DNA of 64,000 nucleotides from Balanoglossus misakiensis (lineage: Eukaryota > Hemichordata): assembly GCA_040954595.2 (NCBI GenBank), contig CM082598.2:3100001-3164000 (forward strand). Reading direction: 5' to 3'. Within the stretch, counting starts at the first letter, position 1. The number at the start of each line of letters is the position of its first letter. The position numbers were made by a program, and so were the translations under genes. The notes beneath the pieces were generated by a model. That model was not told the DNA's origin. It made no database searches and worked only from the letters and a program-made list of their open reading frames with translations. Positions 25,101 through 37,949 of this stretch are shown here, piece after piece.

Positions 25101-28100
25101 ACGCCATTTGCAAAATGACGTCATCACTTTGTGTGTGTGGACATCATAGGTGTTTACTTACTTCGTCGTATACCACTGCATCGACAAGCTTGGGGTCAAG
25201 GTCAAAGTCCGCGTTTTCAGGGTTTCTCTTCACAAATATACCCGTTTTCCATCTTTTGGCGTCTCTTTTGTAAATTCCGCCCTTCCAGCGTTTGTCGGTT
25301 GCAACTTCGTTGTCGTCGTCTTTTTTAAAAAGCCCGCCTTTCCAACGTTTCTCTTCTTCCGCGTCCTTTTTGAAAAGTCCGGCTTTCCATCTTTTTTCGT
25401 CATCTTTCTTAAAAAGCCCGCCTTTCCATCGTTTGTCTTCTTCGACTTGGTCGTCATCTTTTTTGAAAAGTCCCCCTTTCCAGCGTTTTTCCTCGTCTAT
25501 GTCATCGGCGTCTTTCTTGAACAGACCGGCTTTCCAACGCTTTTCGTCGTCTTTCTTGAACAAACCCCCTTTCCACCTTTTCTCCTCGTCTATAGTGTCA
25601 TCCTTTTTGAACAACCCAGCCTTCCATCGTTTATCGTCGTCTTTCTTGAACAGACCGGCTTTCCATCTTTTGTCCTCGTCTATGGTGTCGTCCTTTTTGA
25701 AAAGCCCCGCCTTCCATCGTTTTTCGTCGTCTTTCTTGAAAAGTCCGCCTTTCCACCTCTTGTCTTCTTCCACAGCCGCGTCGGCGTCCTTCTTGAAGAG
25801 CCCGCCTTTCCAACTTCTTTTGTCTTCGTCTTCGGCCTGTGAGACGAAAGAAACAGAACAGTTTGGATTAGTCACATGTGCTGCCAGTTCACAATCAGAA
25901 TTCAGATCTTTAAAGGGTGTTTGTCATCCCGTCTGCGACTGCGGGTATGGGTCCCATATGACACAGTTGTTACCAAGTCAAATTAGGTGTAAAAGTATAA
26001 TTGCTACAATGTACGTCATAACATACAATATGGTTGTTACTTTGTGTTACACTGTAGTGTAACTGGTACAATGTACATCATTGCAAACAATGTGGTTGTT
26101 ACTTTGTATTACACTGTAGTGTAACTGCTACAATTTACATAACTGCAAACAATTAATGTTGTTACTTTGTAAGTACACTGTATATCATTACAAACAACGC
26201 GTCGCTTCCTTTTATCGGATTTTAATATTAATTTTATGGTCAATAATAGCACTCGGCACTCGCTGCGCCTATGTCTACACGACTGAAGCGAATTTCCTGC
26301 CGCCTTATCGTATCCCTTTGCTGGGTACCTGGAAACGCTCGGATGTCACTGTTTTCAGTCGAAGACAATCTACTGAGACAAATTTATTTGTTTCAAACGG
26401 CGGTGCCACTGGGGCTGACATCAAAGGAACTCAATACCGAGTGCATCAATCAAAATTTACAGATCTCAGATTTGTCTACCGAGGCTTCATGGACGTGTCT
26501 GGACACCGTCAAATGGTACATCTCTCCAATGGCTTTCTAATTGAAGGACACCGTTGAGTTGCTTTAGCGCTAGCACCAGTCTGTGTGTGTGAGAGATTTG
26601 TTTCAACGTCATCTCATCCGCAAAAGATACACCCAAAGTAATCTGACCCAACAGTCGTGAGTACATTTGAAGCGAAATCCAAAAGATCAAACTCTACTAT
26701 AGTCTACTAAAACTACGAGCGACGTTTCCTCTTGTACTTTATTCTCACTTCGCGATATAATTAAAACTTTTATGATTCTGCGTGCTGAGGGCAACATTGG
26801 CCATCCATCGCCATTTTGGATGAGATTACCATCTCAATGAAAAGCCCTGTTAGGAATATATCTCGCACAATACTAAATCCGAGAGTTCCCTTTCCGATAC
26901 CATCAGCAGCAATATTGAGAGAACGTCGCACACAAATGAACGATTGTACAGATAAGAGCAATATCTTGTCTATCGCTTGCATTCTTATATTGATTCTGTG
27001 TCGTTTTAATCTTTCACCCCGAATAATGGCCCCCGCGAAAGTAGCCAAACCCACGGTGGGTTGTAAAAAAGCTCCATTTCTTTTGATGTTATCGTTTATT
27101 CAATTCAACGTGGATGGTGGAGTCGCGGAAAACGAGAAAACCAGGGTGATACATTGTCTGTCCGTCTGTCTGTCTGTCCGTCGGTCTGTCTGTCTGTCTG
27201 TCAACACTTTCGATGGATTGAAAAGTGTCACCTGTAGTTCCTTTAAAAGCAAACTGGCGGCGAAACAACTGCGCTTGCAATTGCAATTGCTAATGAAAGT
27301 GGTAATGCGACTTGAAACACATCTCAGAAAATCGAGTTCATGCCGAGTCAAATTATAGACAATTGCAAAGAGACAGTAATTCATCGGTGATCGAGCATTT
27401 GACTGAATTTTCATTCCGAGGTGGTTTGACGTGATGCATTGCGAGGAGTCAGGGGTTGGGGACGGACGGCCTTTTACAGAATGGAGTAATTTTCATTTCC
27501 CCGTGATAATCATCAGGGCGTCTAAGTGGCCCGCTTGGCGCACGCATCTGCCCTTCTCCAACCGACTTTAACGGTTTTATGGAGCACGATAACAATCAGA
27601 TGTGCGTCTCCAAATAGTATTTCCTCGTTCCTCTAATTACCAGTTAATTACTCAAACCATATTGTTGAATATCAGGCAGTCAAAAAATAGGCCTTATCAA
27701 CGGTTTCAATGAGAATGACGCTAGGGGGTCAGAACCTTGGACTGGATACAAATTCGTGCATTGTAACACTATAGATTATATCTCTCTGTATGCGATTGAT
27801 GAATGGCTAATTTGCATAAACATGGCCGACAGCTACGGTGTACTCTCGCTGAACTATTTCTTTGATTATTCATATGGTGCGGAAGTAAATATTCATATAA
27901 ATTCTTTCGGTTCTTCTTTTGATGTTATGAAGTTTCTGAAAGGGCTTTGGTTTGTCTATTGAGCGATGATAATGGCACACGCCTTTAGCAATATTTTCTA
28001 ACCAGCGACTGAATTATTTTATAACAATCCAGTATCAAAATGTCCTGTAAATCGACCTGTATTTTACCGGATTTGAACCCAGACCTACCGCACCAGCAAT

Positions 28101-29437
28101 TGAGGAATCCTTGGATAATCTTACATCTTTTAAGTCATGATTATGTTTGAATTGTCAGGACCGTTTTGATTTTTTGTGTTTTGTCGATAAAATGAGGATA
28201 GGGTGTATGCAAAAATGTAATATTAAGCGAAAACTACTTTCAAACGCACTTCACAATAGGCGCGTGTTTGTGCAGATGATCACCTGTTAAAGAGCGCGAA
28301 ACTTCGTGACCTGATTTTACAAAGTATAGGCTTGAAAGGTTCTGGTTTATCGGGAAATGTGATATTTGTTAGCAACAATTTAACACATCTGTCAATTGTC
28401 CGATTCGCTTTATTTTGATTTCCTCTGGGAACTAAGTCGTCCACGGTGACCTAACTTGCATTAGGCCCTTCTCAGCGTGCTGTTATGGAATTCAATTATA
28501 AGGGGGAAGCAGTCTGTCTTGCATCACGTTACATTAGACATGCTCAGTTCGTTCAAATTGACATAATCGAGGATTCTGTTAAATCTGATATCTGCAGAGA
28601 CAAAGGAAGAACCATTGTGAAATTTGAGCATATTTTAGTGGTTGTCAAGGAAACACCAGATCGGCTAAAATTGTCATCGGAAGTTCTAAGGTACAAAGAC
28701 TTCATTGTACACTAATCGTATATTCTAAAAATAATTTTTTTTTTTCTCTAAATAATGGAACTAAAATCCGAAACACAGTTTACACATTTCCTCACACCAG
28801 CAGCAGAGGAATGTGGAAAGCTTTTTTTTTCATTCAGAATTTCATTTGCGTAAAAACGTGCAAGTTGACGGGTCAAATAAACAGCAATCCATTCATAACA
28901 CGCCTGAGCATCTTTCCAATTCTTGAGCGGCGGCAGTTTCTGTGAATTGGCCATGCGCGTGTCGAGAAGTGCACTTACCGCGCACAGCCGCAATAATTGC
29001 CAGTTTGAACGGTTTCTCCGGTGCATTAGCTCATACTTTGGAGTACCTTAATTTCCGTTAGTGGGTGTAGAACGTGCATCGTGGTACGGCACCTTGCCCT
29101 GTTTTCTAGTTCCGGTGCTTTCAAAACCCAGGTGACTACAGCCATGGCCGGACTGTACTTCTATCTCTTGTAGTTCCGCAATTGAATTTCTGGGTGTTAT
29201 TCGGTTGATTTGCTTTGTGATCAGCTTTATTTCCCCCTTGGATTTGTATCATCGGAAATGTCCTTTATTTCAGTCGTTTGGATGCTTTTTTCTTGTTTGC
29301 ATACATTCAAACAAATCAAGGTACTTTAGACAGGATATTAAATAGACAAAGATAATATAAATAGATAGATTTTTTTTTATAAGCAAATGAATGAATGTAA
29401 ATAAGTAATTAAGTAAATAAGTAAGTAAGTAATGAAA

Positions 29438-29512
<75 letters not shown>

Positions 29513-32500
29513 CGTTGCTTACATAGTCTTGTAATGTGCGTGAAGGAAACAAAATCGACTGTATCAAACGTATCATGTTTCGGAGATCTGCCCAATATAA
29601 TTACATGTATTTCGAGTTGGACATACACTCGTTATCTACGCTAGGTGGGGGAAGTTGTACTAGTATAGTGCAGTATATAAGAGACGTGGATTTTCTTAAT
29701 AGTACACGCGTGGCACATACATTGCGTTCATTGCGGTAATAAAGAATTGATTTGGCAACGGCTTGAGTTCGTTGTCAAGTGTTGTTTTGTGTGTGAGTAT
29801 CGGTTGTGAATAATTACCCCGTTCTTGTAACAATTACAGAGCTACTGTATTTTATACCACCTCTTGAAATGTGACAAGTCAAAATAGTTGTTTTCGTGGC
29901 GCTTCGTAATAAATCAGAATGAGTCTGTTCCAAAAAAAGGGTTGTCTGTCGTCAGCAAGTGATACACGTACCGATGGTAAAGATTGACATATCAGAAAAC
30001 GTGTAAACCATTCGTCCTCATTGAGAATTCTCACTCTCTCGTCAGTAACCTGTTCGTTGTGCGCAGAAAGTAGCTGTCGTTGAAGGCCGCGTAATGCGTC
30101 TTACGATTAATTCCTATGAACTCTTGAGCAGGCAATTTCAAGTTTCATTACCGCGTGTTTTATTGATGGGTCCCCGTTTAGCACTCGTTAAGGTTACGAA
30201 CCACCGTTCTCGGCGACCCCTTTACTAATGCGAATTCTGTCATGCGCTGTTTATACACAAGAATGTGAAATTACCTGACAGTTCGCATTATCAACAATAT
30301 CTCCATACCACGTGAAAATAATCTAGTTTTAGGAGGATTTATGCGAGAATTGAAAACACCCTGTAGGTCAAAACACAAGGGAACGATCAATTGAAATTCG
30401 TAATTTTGCTGAAAACAAACTTGTGTATACTGTTTACATAACCGTTTCGCAGACTGCAGTAAAGGGTCTCGGATACTTCACAGCGACCAATTAAAACAGT
30501 TACATTCTCATTGCTGTCGATTTATAAAAGCAGTAAGCTAATTTAGCTGCAATCGTTTTCAAACCATGACATGAATCTCGAAGAAATAACTCTTTGGCAA
30601 GCACAACACAAGTGGACTTCTCAGCGCCAATACAAGATCCGTCATTCTTTACTTCAGAACCTAGGGAACGTTGATATATTGAACATATATTGACAAAGCG
30701 CTTGAGTTCAAGTGGCGAACAGCTGAAATGTTTAAGAATTGCATTTTTGTCACATGCCAGAACAGATCACGGCAATTGGTATGAAAAAAAAACCATGTCT
30801 GCCTTGATTTATCAAGGCAGTGCATTGCAAGGCGAATCTTCTCAACGAAATCGGTCCGTGAGAGCTACTCAGACACAAAAAGTCGTCGCGCGGTGATAGC
30901 TTAACTAATAAAACAAACCTTAATCCAAGGTGTAATTTTCACGAGTCGAGATAAGAAAGTTTCTATATGATAACCTGGGAGACAGAAACCTCGTTTAATT
31001 CAACAGTTTCAACGACAGCCGTGGGAACGATTTATTCTCAGCTGCTTTTCCTATCAGTGTTAGAATCGGTTAGTGAATAGAGGTCTCGCGAGATCGCGTT
31101 TTTGTCCGAAGATGTCTGCTGTCGACAACGAATCCCTCCCCAGCGGTATCATGATATGTCTGCCATTTATCCAAATTGTCGTCCGGTTTTGATTTGATCG
31201 TTGAAAGAAGGGCAGAATAGAATCCTATCTCTTGTTTTCTTAAGAAAATTCTGAAGACGCATTGTGTCGATTTGTTTTTAAACAGAACAACCGTCGCTGT
31301 ACAGAGATAACCGAAGTTAAAAACAATTACGCGAATGAAACACTTTGTCTGTCGTAAATTTTAACTCTAGACCATCGTCAATCAACTGAACAGCTTGATT
31401 GAAATGGTTAGCAGGGACATTAGGTCCAATTTAAAACGGCAGAGAATTTCTAGGGATCTCGCTCGTTTTTCTAGAAAAAAAATCTCGTAATGGGCAATAA
31501 GATTGGCCTCTATCTAGGTATTTCACACTAGTTAGCGATGTAGCTGTCGAGAGCCCCAAGCGCTGTGCGTGTTCTGAAGCCCAAAGGAGGCGCGAACGTA
31601 AACACCGCGCGGCCGTTAAGCGGTCGCTTGTTTGTCGCAAACACGTCTCTTAGTACCATAGTCCAAAGAACCAAAACATAGCAAAGAAACTGCTTTGAAA
31701 TTTCATCTTACTTGAAAAATCCTTACATAAATGGACTAATAGCTCACGAGTGTATGCGTCGAGTGAGGGTTGAAAATATGACGTCACTCTGATCGATAAA
31801 AAACAGCGTTGACTATAACATTATTCATTCTTGTTCCAGATAGAAGTGATAAAGGATAAAGATAGTTATGTATTTTTCGGGTGTGGTAGCTACACTAGTA
31901 TTGTGATAATGACAGTCTTTAACTCCATAACAAACTGTTCATGTACATGCTTCCCCGGTGAATATTTACACAATAGTTTTGTGACATCCGGGTAACTTTG
32001 AAAACTTTTATTTAAATTACCATATTGCGTCACTAGCTAGCTTTACCGCTCTTGAAAAGTGGGACGTAGACTACAGTGTATTTCTCGAAACTTCAAAAAT
32101 TTACCTTTTTTTTTTTACAAAAAAGCAGTTTCCCGTCCTCGAAAAGGAGGTTGCGCGTGCCAACAATTTGCTTTTTCAGTAAGAAAATCAGAAAACTCTT
32201 CAAGAAATCAAAGGCACGGTTAGATATCTTCAGCGTGTATTTGTGCTCCACGCAATACAGTCTTCACAATATTGTGATCTACTGGCACCAAATTAAATCA
32301 AGATTCAATGCTTTTAGGCAATGTAGGTGAGGTTGGCTTTGTTATGGGTCTATGGAGACGTTTTAAAGGAGGAAAACTATAACTCGCCCTGGGCGAACAA
32401 GACTTCAAAAATGCACTAAAGGGCCGAAAATAATGAAGATTTTGGCAAGCAATAGTACTGACGATGCAGTCATGTTCAAATAGCCAAAAGACGAAGCCTT

Positions 32501-35500
32501 CAAAATCTCTCAGAAGGGTTTCTTGAGAAAAAATACGTGGTTATTATATTTTCGCACCACGAGACGCAACGCGCCAGTCACGCGGCGCGCATTTGCGTAC
32601 GTCCACACGCCAATTTCAAAACGCGTACACCTGTGAAATGAACATGAAGACACTGTGTCTGTCTGAGAACAAACCTATTTGCCACTTTGTCATTTCAGAT
32701 GATTATTCTTTCGAGATATATTTATATCACATCCCGCAGTGAGTCAGTGGGTGGCAGTGCGCTCATATTTCTCCAAGAATCGGTGTGTAAATACAGAATG
32801 GAATATCGACCTTGTTCTCACGACTTTTATTGTTAAAATTGTAATTAAGTTTCCCTGGCCGAGTTACTGAAAATTTACAATGGATATATAAACGCTCAGT
32901 GTGTTGCTTCCCGCATCACCTACAGCGTGGTAACCGTTAACTTTAATATCTAGTGCGAATAGCAATATCATATATACATACTGATTATTTTTATGGTTGC
33001 ATTTCAATTCTTTAAGGTGTTGAAATATAATGAAGTGATGGTATCTGGTAATCCAGGGGAAAAAACACATGCAGTGTGCAATAAATTTTCCTCTCGCCTG
33101 TAAGTCATTATCGCTGTGATCAATTTCGTTCCCCCCAAGGATAGCGCGTATCGATGAAACTGACATCACTTTTGCTGAGCGTTCCAGTTGCAATGAATAT
33201 TAATCGTATCGGTGAATAGATTTTTTTGCGATCACGTCAGAGTGTGCAGTGATACTCACGTGACACGACGAGTCATTTTCTTATCCCTCTAACTATCCAT
33301 CTATATCTATATTATATGCCCGTCTCCCCCTCTCTCCATATCCCCCCTTCTCTGTCTGTCTGTCTGTCTGTCTGTCTGACTGTCTGTCTCTGTCTGTCTG
33401 TCTCTGTCTGTCTGTCTCTCTCTCTCTCTCCCAATTATGACAACTATGTCTACACAAAACAAAAACGACACAACAAAATCGAATATGTTGCATAAATATG
33501 ACTGGCAAGCCCTATATGGTTTTGATATCACTGGAGTGTGAACGCTGATGTACACAATGGCAGTCCACTCTCAAACTATCACTCTCAAACAAAATACTGT
33601 ACCAAACGACTGCGTGCTTTTGCACAAAATAGGCTAATCGCTGAGATAGCAGCACGTGTGTTTATACCTCAGATCAAATCACACTTTCGCTCTATCTTCT
33701 GACAGTGAAACGTAACGTGAGAACTTTAAAATAAAAAACTAATTTACTGATATTGCGTGTGTATAACTCATCATCTCGCCCTGAAAGCAGGCGACAAGGA
33801 CGTGTGTTTTTTAATTTCTTTTCTGTCAGTACCCTCTAACGACTTTCACACCATTTTAATTGGAGCAGTAAAATCTCTTTGTATTTCGCGGATTACCCGG
33901 AGCCAACAATCAGAGCTGAAAAACAGAGTTAAATGTGATGAGAATCGAACTTAACAAGTATAGATCTGATTTATGCCCGGCTCGCTGCTTTTCACGCTGG
34001 CCACTTTTTGTCGTCTGCTCCTTATTTCTCGGCTGACGAGTTCTCTTCTGCGTGGCAAGCACCGTCGCCTGTACCTTGTACTCCAATTTAATGAATGTTG
34101 GTGTAGAATTGTCAAAGAAGAGGAAGAGTATAGAAAACGATAGAATGCCTAAAAACGAGCAACGCGAAAAGGATGTCGATAGCAAAAGGAAACGGTTTGA
34201 GCTAGACGTGGGAAGAAAATTTCTGCACATTTTTGAAAGATTTGGATAGTAAATTCTTGGAGGGGCTTACATCGGGAGGAGGGGCTTACTTATACGTAAT
34301 ATTTACAGCTCTTTTTTTTCCATTTATTCTATTTCAGTGTTCACCGAATCAAGATTTAAAGGAGAGAGAGAGAGAAAAAGTTCTACCAGCTTGAGCAAAT
34401 ATAAATCCAAAGGTTACATATGTAAGTAAGTAATTCTTGTTATCTCTGATAGCAATCACATAGCTTTCAGTCGTCGGAAATCTATTTTTTTTGTTATCGG
34501 TAATTCTTCGATATGTAACATATAATTCACCGCGAGAGATAAAAAGTAAAAGCAAATGCCGTAAGGAGAGAGCAAGAAGCAGGTGTGTCCTCCTAGAAAT
34601 GAGAACATTTGTCGTTTTCCCTCGCTGCCTCTTTTTGCAAACACGCGAGCAATACTTCACTGAAAATATTGCCTCGACAGATTTGATATACAACAAGCTA
34701 TTGTGCCCTCGAAATTTAATGCATCGATTTTCTTTCGTTTATTTGAGAGCAGCAAACTAACGTTTGAATTTAACCTAGAGACCTGCGTTTACAGTAGCTC
34801 GTAAGATTTGTCAGTTATTTTGACACAAAATAGACAGGCATCTCGGATATGTTTATCCATATTCAAATAAGAGCATACACACAGTCTGTAGTAGAATAGG
34901 CGGGTCAAATCTTTCTTGTCTCTGCATGGGGGCAGTCCCTCGCTGTACTTACTCATAACTGTGGGCTCAGCTTGGTGGTTCAAATTTTGATCCTTCTAAA
35001 TGAGAAGCCGCCGAAATTGGCGGATGGACATAGAAAAGGTAATTTCAAAGATACGATCACGTTTTGTATCGTGGACAGGTATTATGAGCAGCAAGGTGCA
35101 GCCCGAAAGGGGACGCTATAAACATCTGTTTTCTAGTGCCAATGACAGACACTTATGTCAAATGGTGTTGTCTGGCCATCACCGTCAGATGTCGATCGGC
35201 GTTTTACAAATATGGGTCCGTCAGTGACGGAGGTGTCGGGATCCCTTTCTCCCGTAGAGCTGTGCTAAATGGCTGTTAACCCTCGCTGGAAAATCACACC
35301 TGGGTTTTGATCATTTCTCAAATTGCAATTTGGCTCGGAAGCAGCCGTCAAACGCGGACAGGAAACACGTCGACCCCGCGCACATGGGGACTGTCTATGG
35401 CATCTCATTGCTGGATTGTTCAACTCAGAATTATTTCTTTTACCGCCTTTATTAAATTCGCCAAATTAAATTTCTCAAATTTAATTTTGGTTTTTGACAA

Positions 35501-37684
35501 AGTAAATGCACAAGTCGGTCGATTATCGATCCTGTGTGTTCGTTTATCTCGCCGTTGTAAAGGCGACTTGCACGTCGAATCACGGCTGCGACTGCGGGCA
35601 CGAGTCCCACAAGGCAGTTACTAGCATGCCAAAGTAGGTGCACAGTATAACTTCTGCTACAATGTACGTCATTTCAAACATTGCGATTGTTACTTTGTAT
35701 TACACTGTAGTGTAACTGCTACAATGTACATCATTTCAAACATTGCGATTGTTACTTTGTATTACACTGTAGTGCAACTGCTACAATGTACATCATTTCA
35801 AACATTGCGATTGTTACTTTGTATTACACTGTAGTGTAAGTGCTACAATGTACATCATTGCAAACAATGTGGTTGTTACTTTGTATTACATTGTAGTGTT
35901 TGCGTAGAGGGCCCGAAAAATAGTTGCTCTTGCTATCAGCATCGTGAAAGGGAGACCTTTAGTACTTAATCATAAGAGAACGTCTCAATAATGGACATTT
36001 TTTGTGCTAAACGGCGGGATAATTACAAATTGGTTTCGGAACGGCAAATAGAGTACATGTAGTTCAGGATAAATAATATATTATCTCAGTTCCTCCTCTT
36101 TCGTCAAAAGCGCATTTACTGCGGAAGAATGAAATTGGCTGGCGTGTTTCAAGAGATGTAGTCGAGAATTGCTCTTACAGCCTTCGACAACAAAAGCTAG
36201 ATTGATTGAATCAGAGTGTTTCTTTATTGCGATAGCCAAACATATCAGGGAACACCTTGAGAATTACGCGTGTTGTTGTCTGGAGCAACGAACTGTGGGC
36301 GGCAGAGGAAGGAGACGCGCGCGCTTGGCGTGTCGGACCTTCAGCATGTTTGTAACGACCTAACTCGGAAGTGTCGTTAAAGTCCTTATAGCTGCCACTC
36401 AAAGCATATCTAAGTCAATGAAATCTCCCCCTTATCTTTAGTCGACAAATGACACCATCTTGAATTTGTGGAGATTCTAACATGCATGTGTACATACACC
36501 ATGGCAGTTGTATACTCTTGGAATGGGTGGATGAATAATGGGGTGTGGCACCTGTTTAATATTTAACTTGATTATATTTAAACGTGCAGCCACAATCATA
36601 GGTTGATAATATGTTTGTGAACATCCATCGATTACCTCCTTTAAATAGACCATTCTAAGTTTGAAAGTCAACTCCTGAAAATAATGCAAAAATAGCTGGT
36701 ACTGGGGCTTTAAGAAGCGGAGCATAGATGAGCAGATATTAGTTTCACTGTAAGCCTCGAGAGTGCCTGAAAGCGGCCGGCTATTAGCTCCGCGACCGCC
36801 GGTGATTTCTTAAAAGGGGGCCTGGGAGAAATTCCGGTGATATTGAAGAGCTTTCGCTCCCAGAAACGCAAGTTTCAAGTCGTAACCTTGCATTACTATT
36901 ACATGTAATGCACCTAGCCCTAGCGGAGCATCCCCCATAGCGATTTCAGCTGCGCAGAGTGACTGGAAAAAAATCTTATCAAACCATATCAACGCAAACG
37001 AGGCTGCTGGCGTGGGACACTTTCCTCAAGAAGTAGTTGTAATTCTTCAGTGCTTGCGCTGTGTGCGACCACGATAGTTTATACAGATAAGCTAGCCCGA
37101 TCCTTGAAATAAAAGTCAGCTTATGTTTTTGCGAGGAAGCTGACGGAAAATCGCTCGCCAATAAAAAGTATACACATCCATATAAACAAAAGCGATCATC
37201 ATAACCTTGTTCCTTCTGAACCATACCGATTTTATTTTACTAGGTTCTTATAAGACATGGACGTTTAGTGCCAGCGATCAAAGTGTCATGCATAAAAACA
37301 GGTTGTTATAGAAAACTGCTACTAACTAGCATTGCAGGTAGCTGTCTTGTGGTGAAATTGTCCCAGAAGGAAAGAACATCTTTCACTCTGAAATCCTAAT
37401 ACTCTAATTCCCGTGTTTCATGTTGTATCGTTATTAGAAATGAAAAGGCCAATGGATATATGCGACTGAGTAGAACGTGTCCGCGATTGTAATTTTAAGA
37501 TTACTGAGGAGTTGGTTAGCGCGGTCGGTGGCATTTGGTAATGTTGGTGGGTTATGAACTTATTATCTGATATTGGAAAAAAAATAATATAATTAGGCGA
37601 GACTTTTACCTGTTCATCAGCGAACGCCTGATACGCGAGAGCTAGCGTGATTCCCAGGAAGGCAAACACGGTGACCGATCTCAT
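22191..37684 (-). CDS. Multi-copy peptide precursor with 13 WKxGLF-type repeats
   Basis: Three exons on the minus strand: 37610-37684, 25162-25836 and 22191-22277, joined by phase-0 introns, giving 278 residues. Exon 1 is a signal peptide (MRSVTVFAFLGITLALAYQA, cleavage near AFA-DEQ). Exon 2 holds 13 copies of a W-K-[G/A/T]-G-[L/I]-[F/Y] core at residues ~31-229. Each is preceded by KR (one copy is KR-S-W) and most are followed by KKD. Nine spacers are short and acidic (DDE, DDTIDED, DADDIDEE). The last two variants are WKGGIY and WKTGIFV. The C-terminus (residues 230-278) is helix-like with one Cys (EVLSDCIEAL) and ends KGW. Signal peptide, dibasic sites and acidic spacers are the standard design of a neuropeptide precursor. 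No amidation glycine precedes the basic sites, so peptides would end in a free F or Y, or keep KK if the second site is uncut. I do not recognise the family. A cationic antimicrobial peptide array is an alternative. Exon 1 is joined across 11.8 kb by phase and context, not by transcript. Confidence 0.87.
22900..23120 (+). promoter_or_regulatory. Possible promoter with TATA-like element
   Basis: TATAAATAG lies at about 23084-23092, downstream of the GC-rich palindromic word GCCATCATGGC (about 22931). A short ATG frame of 54 codons begins at the same word. No downstream exon with domain support was found, so this may be an unlinked promoter or chance. Confidence 0.2.
24338..24395 (+). repeat. 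(GTGA)n/(GTCA)n microsatellite
   Basis: Runs of AGTG and AGTC tetranucleotides in intron 2 of the WKGGLF precursor gene. Confidence 0.85.
25930..26190 (+). repeat. 62-bp satellite element, copy B
   Basis: The head GACTGCGGGTATGGGTCCCA and a CACAGTTGTTACCAAGTCAAATTAGG segment are followed by about three 62-bp monomers. It begins roughly 95 bases from the acceptor of the WKGGLF repeat exon, inside intron 1. Confidence 0.9.
26255..26540 (+). mobile_element. Possible degraded retroelement RNase H-like fragment
   Basis: The plus-strand frame from 26271 reads LIVSLCWVPGNARMSLF then EDNLLRQ, resembling the WVPGHxGxxGNExADxLAR core of LINE-encoded RNase H with a gap. No reverse transcriptase domain is visible nearby. 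The similarity is weak. Confidence 0.25.
27156..27202 (+). repeat. (TCTG)n microsatellite with CCG interruptions
   Basis: TCTG units interrupted by TCCG and TCGG, in intron 1 of the WKGGLF gene. Confidence 0.92.
27420..27660. promoter_or_regulatory. Possible conserved non-coding element
   Basis: A non-repetitive, GC-balanced stretch in the long intron with homeodomain-type words (TAATTACC, TTAATTAC) and a CRE half site (TGACGT). Regulatory function is inferred from composition only. Confidence 0.2.
29436..29512 (+). repeat. (AAAT)n microsatellite
   Basis: About 19 AAAT units in intron 1 of the WKGGLF gene, preceded by degenerate AAGT/AAAT words from about 29395. Confidence 0.95.
33349..33431 (+). 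repeat. (TCTG)n and (TC)n microsatellite
   Basis: TCTG units with TCTCTG interruptions pass into a TC run, in intron 1 of the WKGGLF gene. Confidence 0.93.
35590..35900 (+). repeat. 62-bp satellite element, copy C (largest)
   Basis: The head GACTGCGGGCACGAGTCCCA is followed by about four monomers of 62 bp with few differences. Each monomer contains TTACACTGTAGTGTAA, in which seven-base arms pair around two bases. The head and monomer are shared with the copies at 18000 and 25930. Confidence 0.92.
36466..36714 (+). repeat. Dispersed ~235-bp repeat, copy 2
   Basis: It shares TTGTGGAGATTCTAA, GTATACTCTTGGAATGGGTG, GCAGCCACAATCATAGGTTG and the ending GGGGCTTTAA with the copies at 19071 and 52080. 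It lies in intron 1 of the WKGGLF gene. Confidence 0.8.
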
Positions 37685-37941
37685 CTCGACTGCCCGTTTG
37701 TAGTTTACCGTTCTGCAGACTTGTGCCCAGCAAGGGGTTGGACCAAAGGTGGGATGGTTTACACGGCACCTTCAGTGGTAGGTCTTCCTCCGGTGGAGTT
37801 CCTTCGACGCTTGTCGTCACCGGTTGCCCTGCCTTCGTGACTTGCTGTAGTGACGTTGTCAGCGTGTGTTACAAACAGCGGTGTTTCTCTCTCGGATCTG
37901 AAGGCTGGCGTCTGTCTGTGCGCGTCGACGCAAAATTCGGA

Positions 37942-37949
37942 CTTATATA
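37942..37949 (-). promoter_or_regulatory. TATA box of the WKGGLF precursor gene
   Basis: TATATAAG on the minus strand, about 258 bases upstream of the ATG at 37684; transcription would start near 37918. CRE-like TGACGTT words occur on either side (about 37850 on plus, about 38019 on minus), plausible for an activity-regulated peptide gene. Confidence 0.6.

Larger units (their letters stand above)
25837..37609 (-). other. Long first intron of the WKGGLF precursor gene
   Basis: An 11.8-kb interval between the signal-peptide exon and the repeat exon. It holds two 62-bp satellite elements, one dispersed ~235-bp repeat, several microsatellites and a possible retroelement scrap. No intervening in-frame exon was recognised, but a small one could have been missed. 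Confidence 0.6.

Noticed and set aside
25150-26062. Plus-strand frames of 230 and 256 codons opposite the WKGGLF exon
   Set aside because: Shadow frames; the minus strand has signal peptide, dibasic sites, acidic spacers and phase-0 splice sites.
28061-28085. tRNA-like B box (GGTTCAAATCC on minus)
   Set aside because: No matching A box, acceptor stem or cloverleaf could be built; perhaps an old SINE trace or chance.
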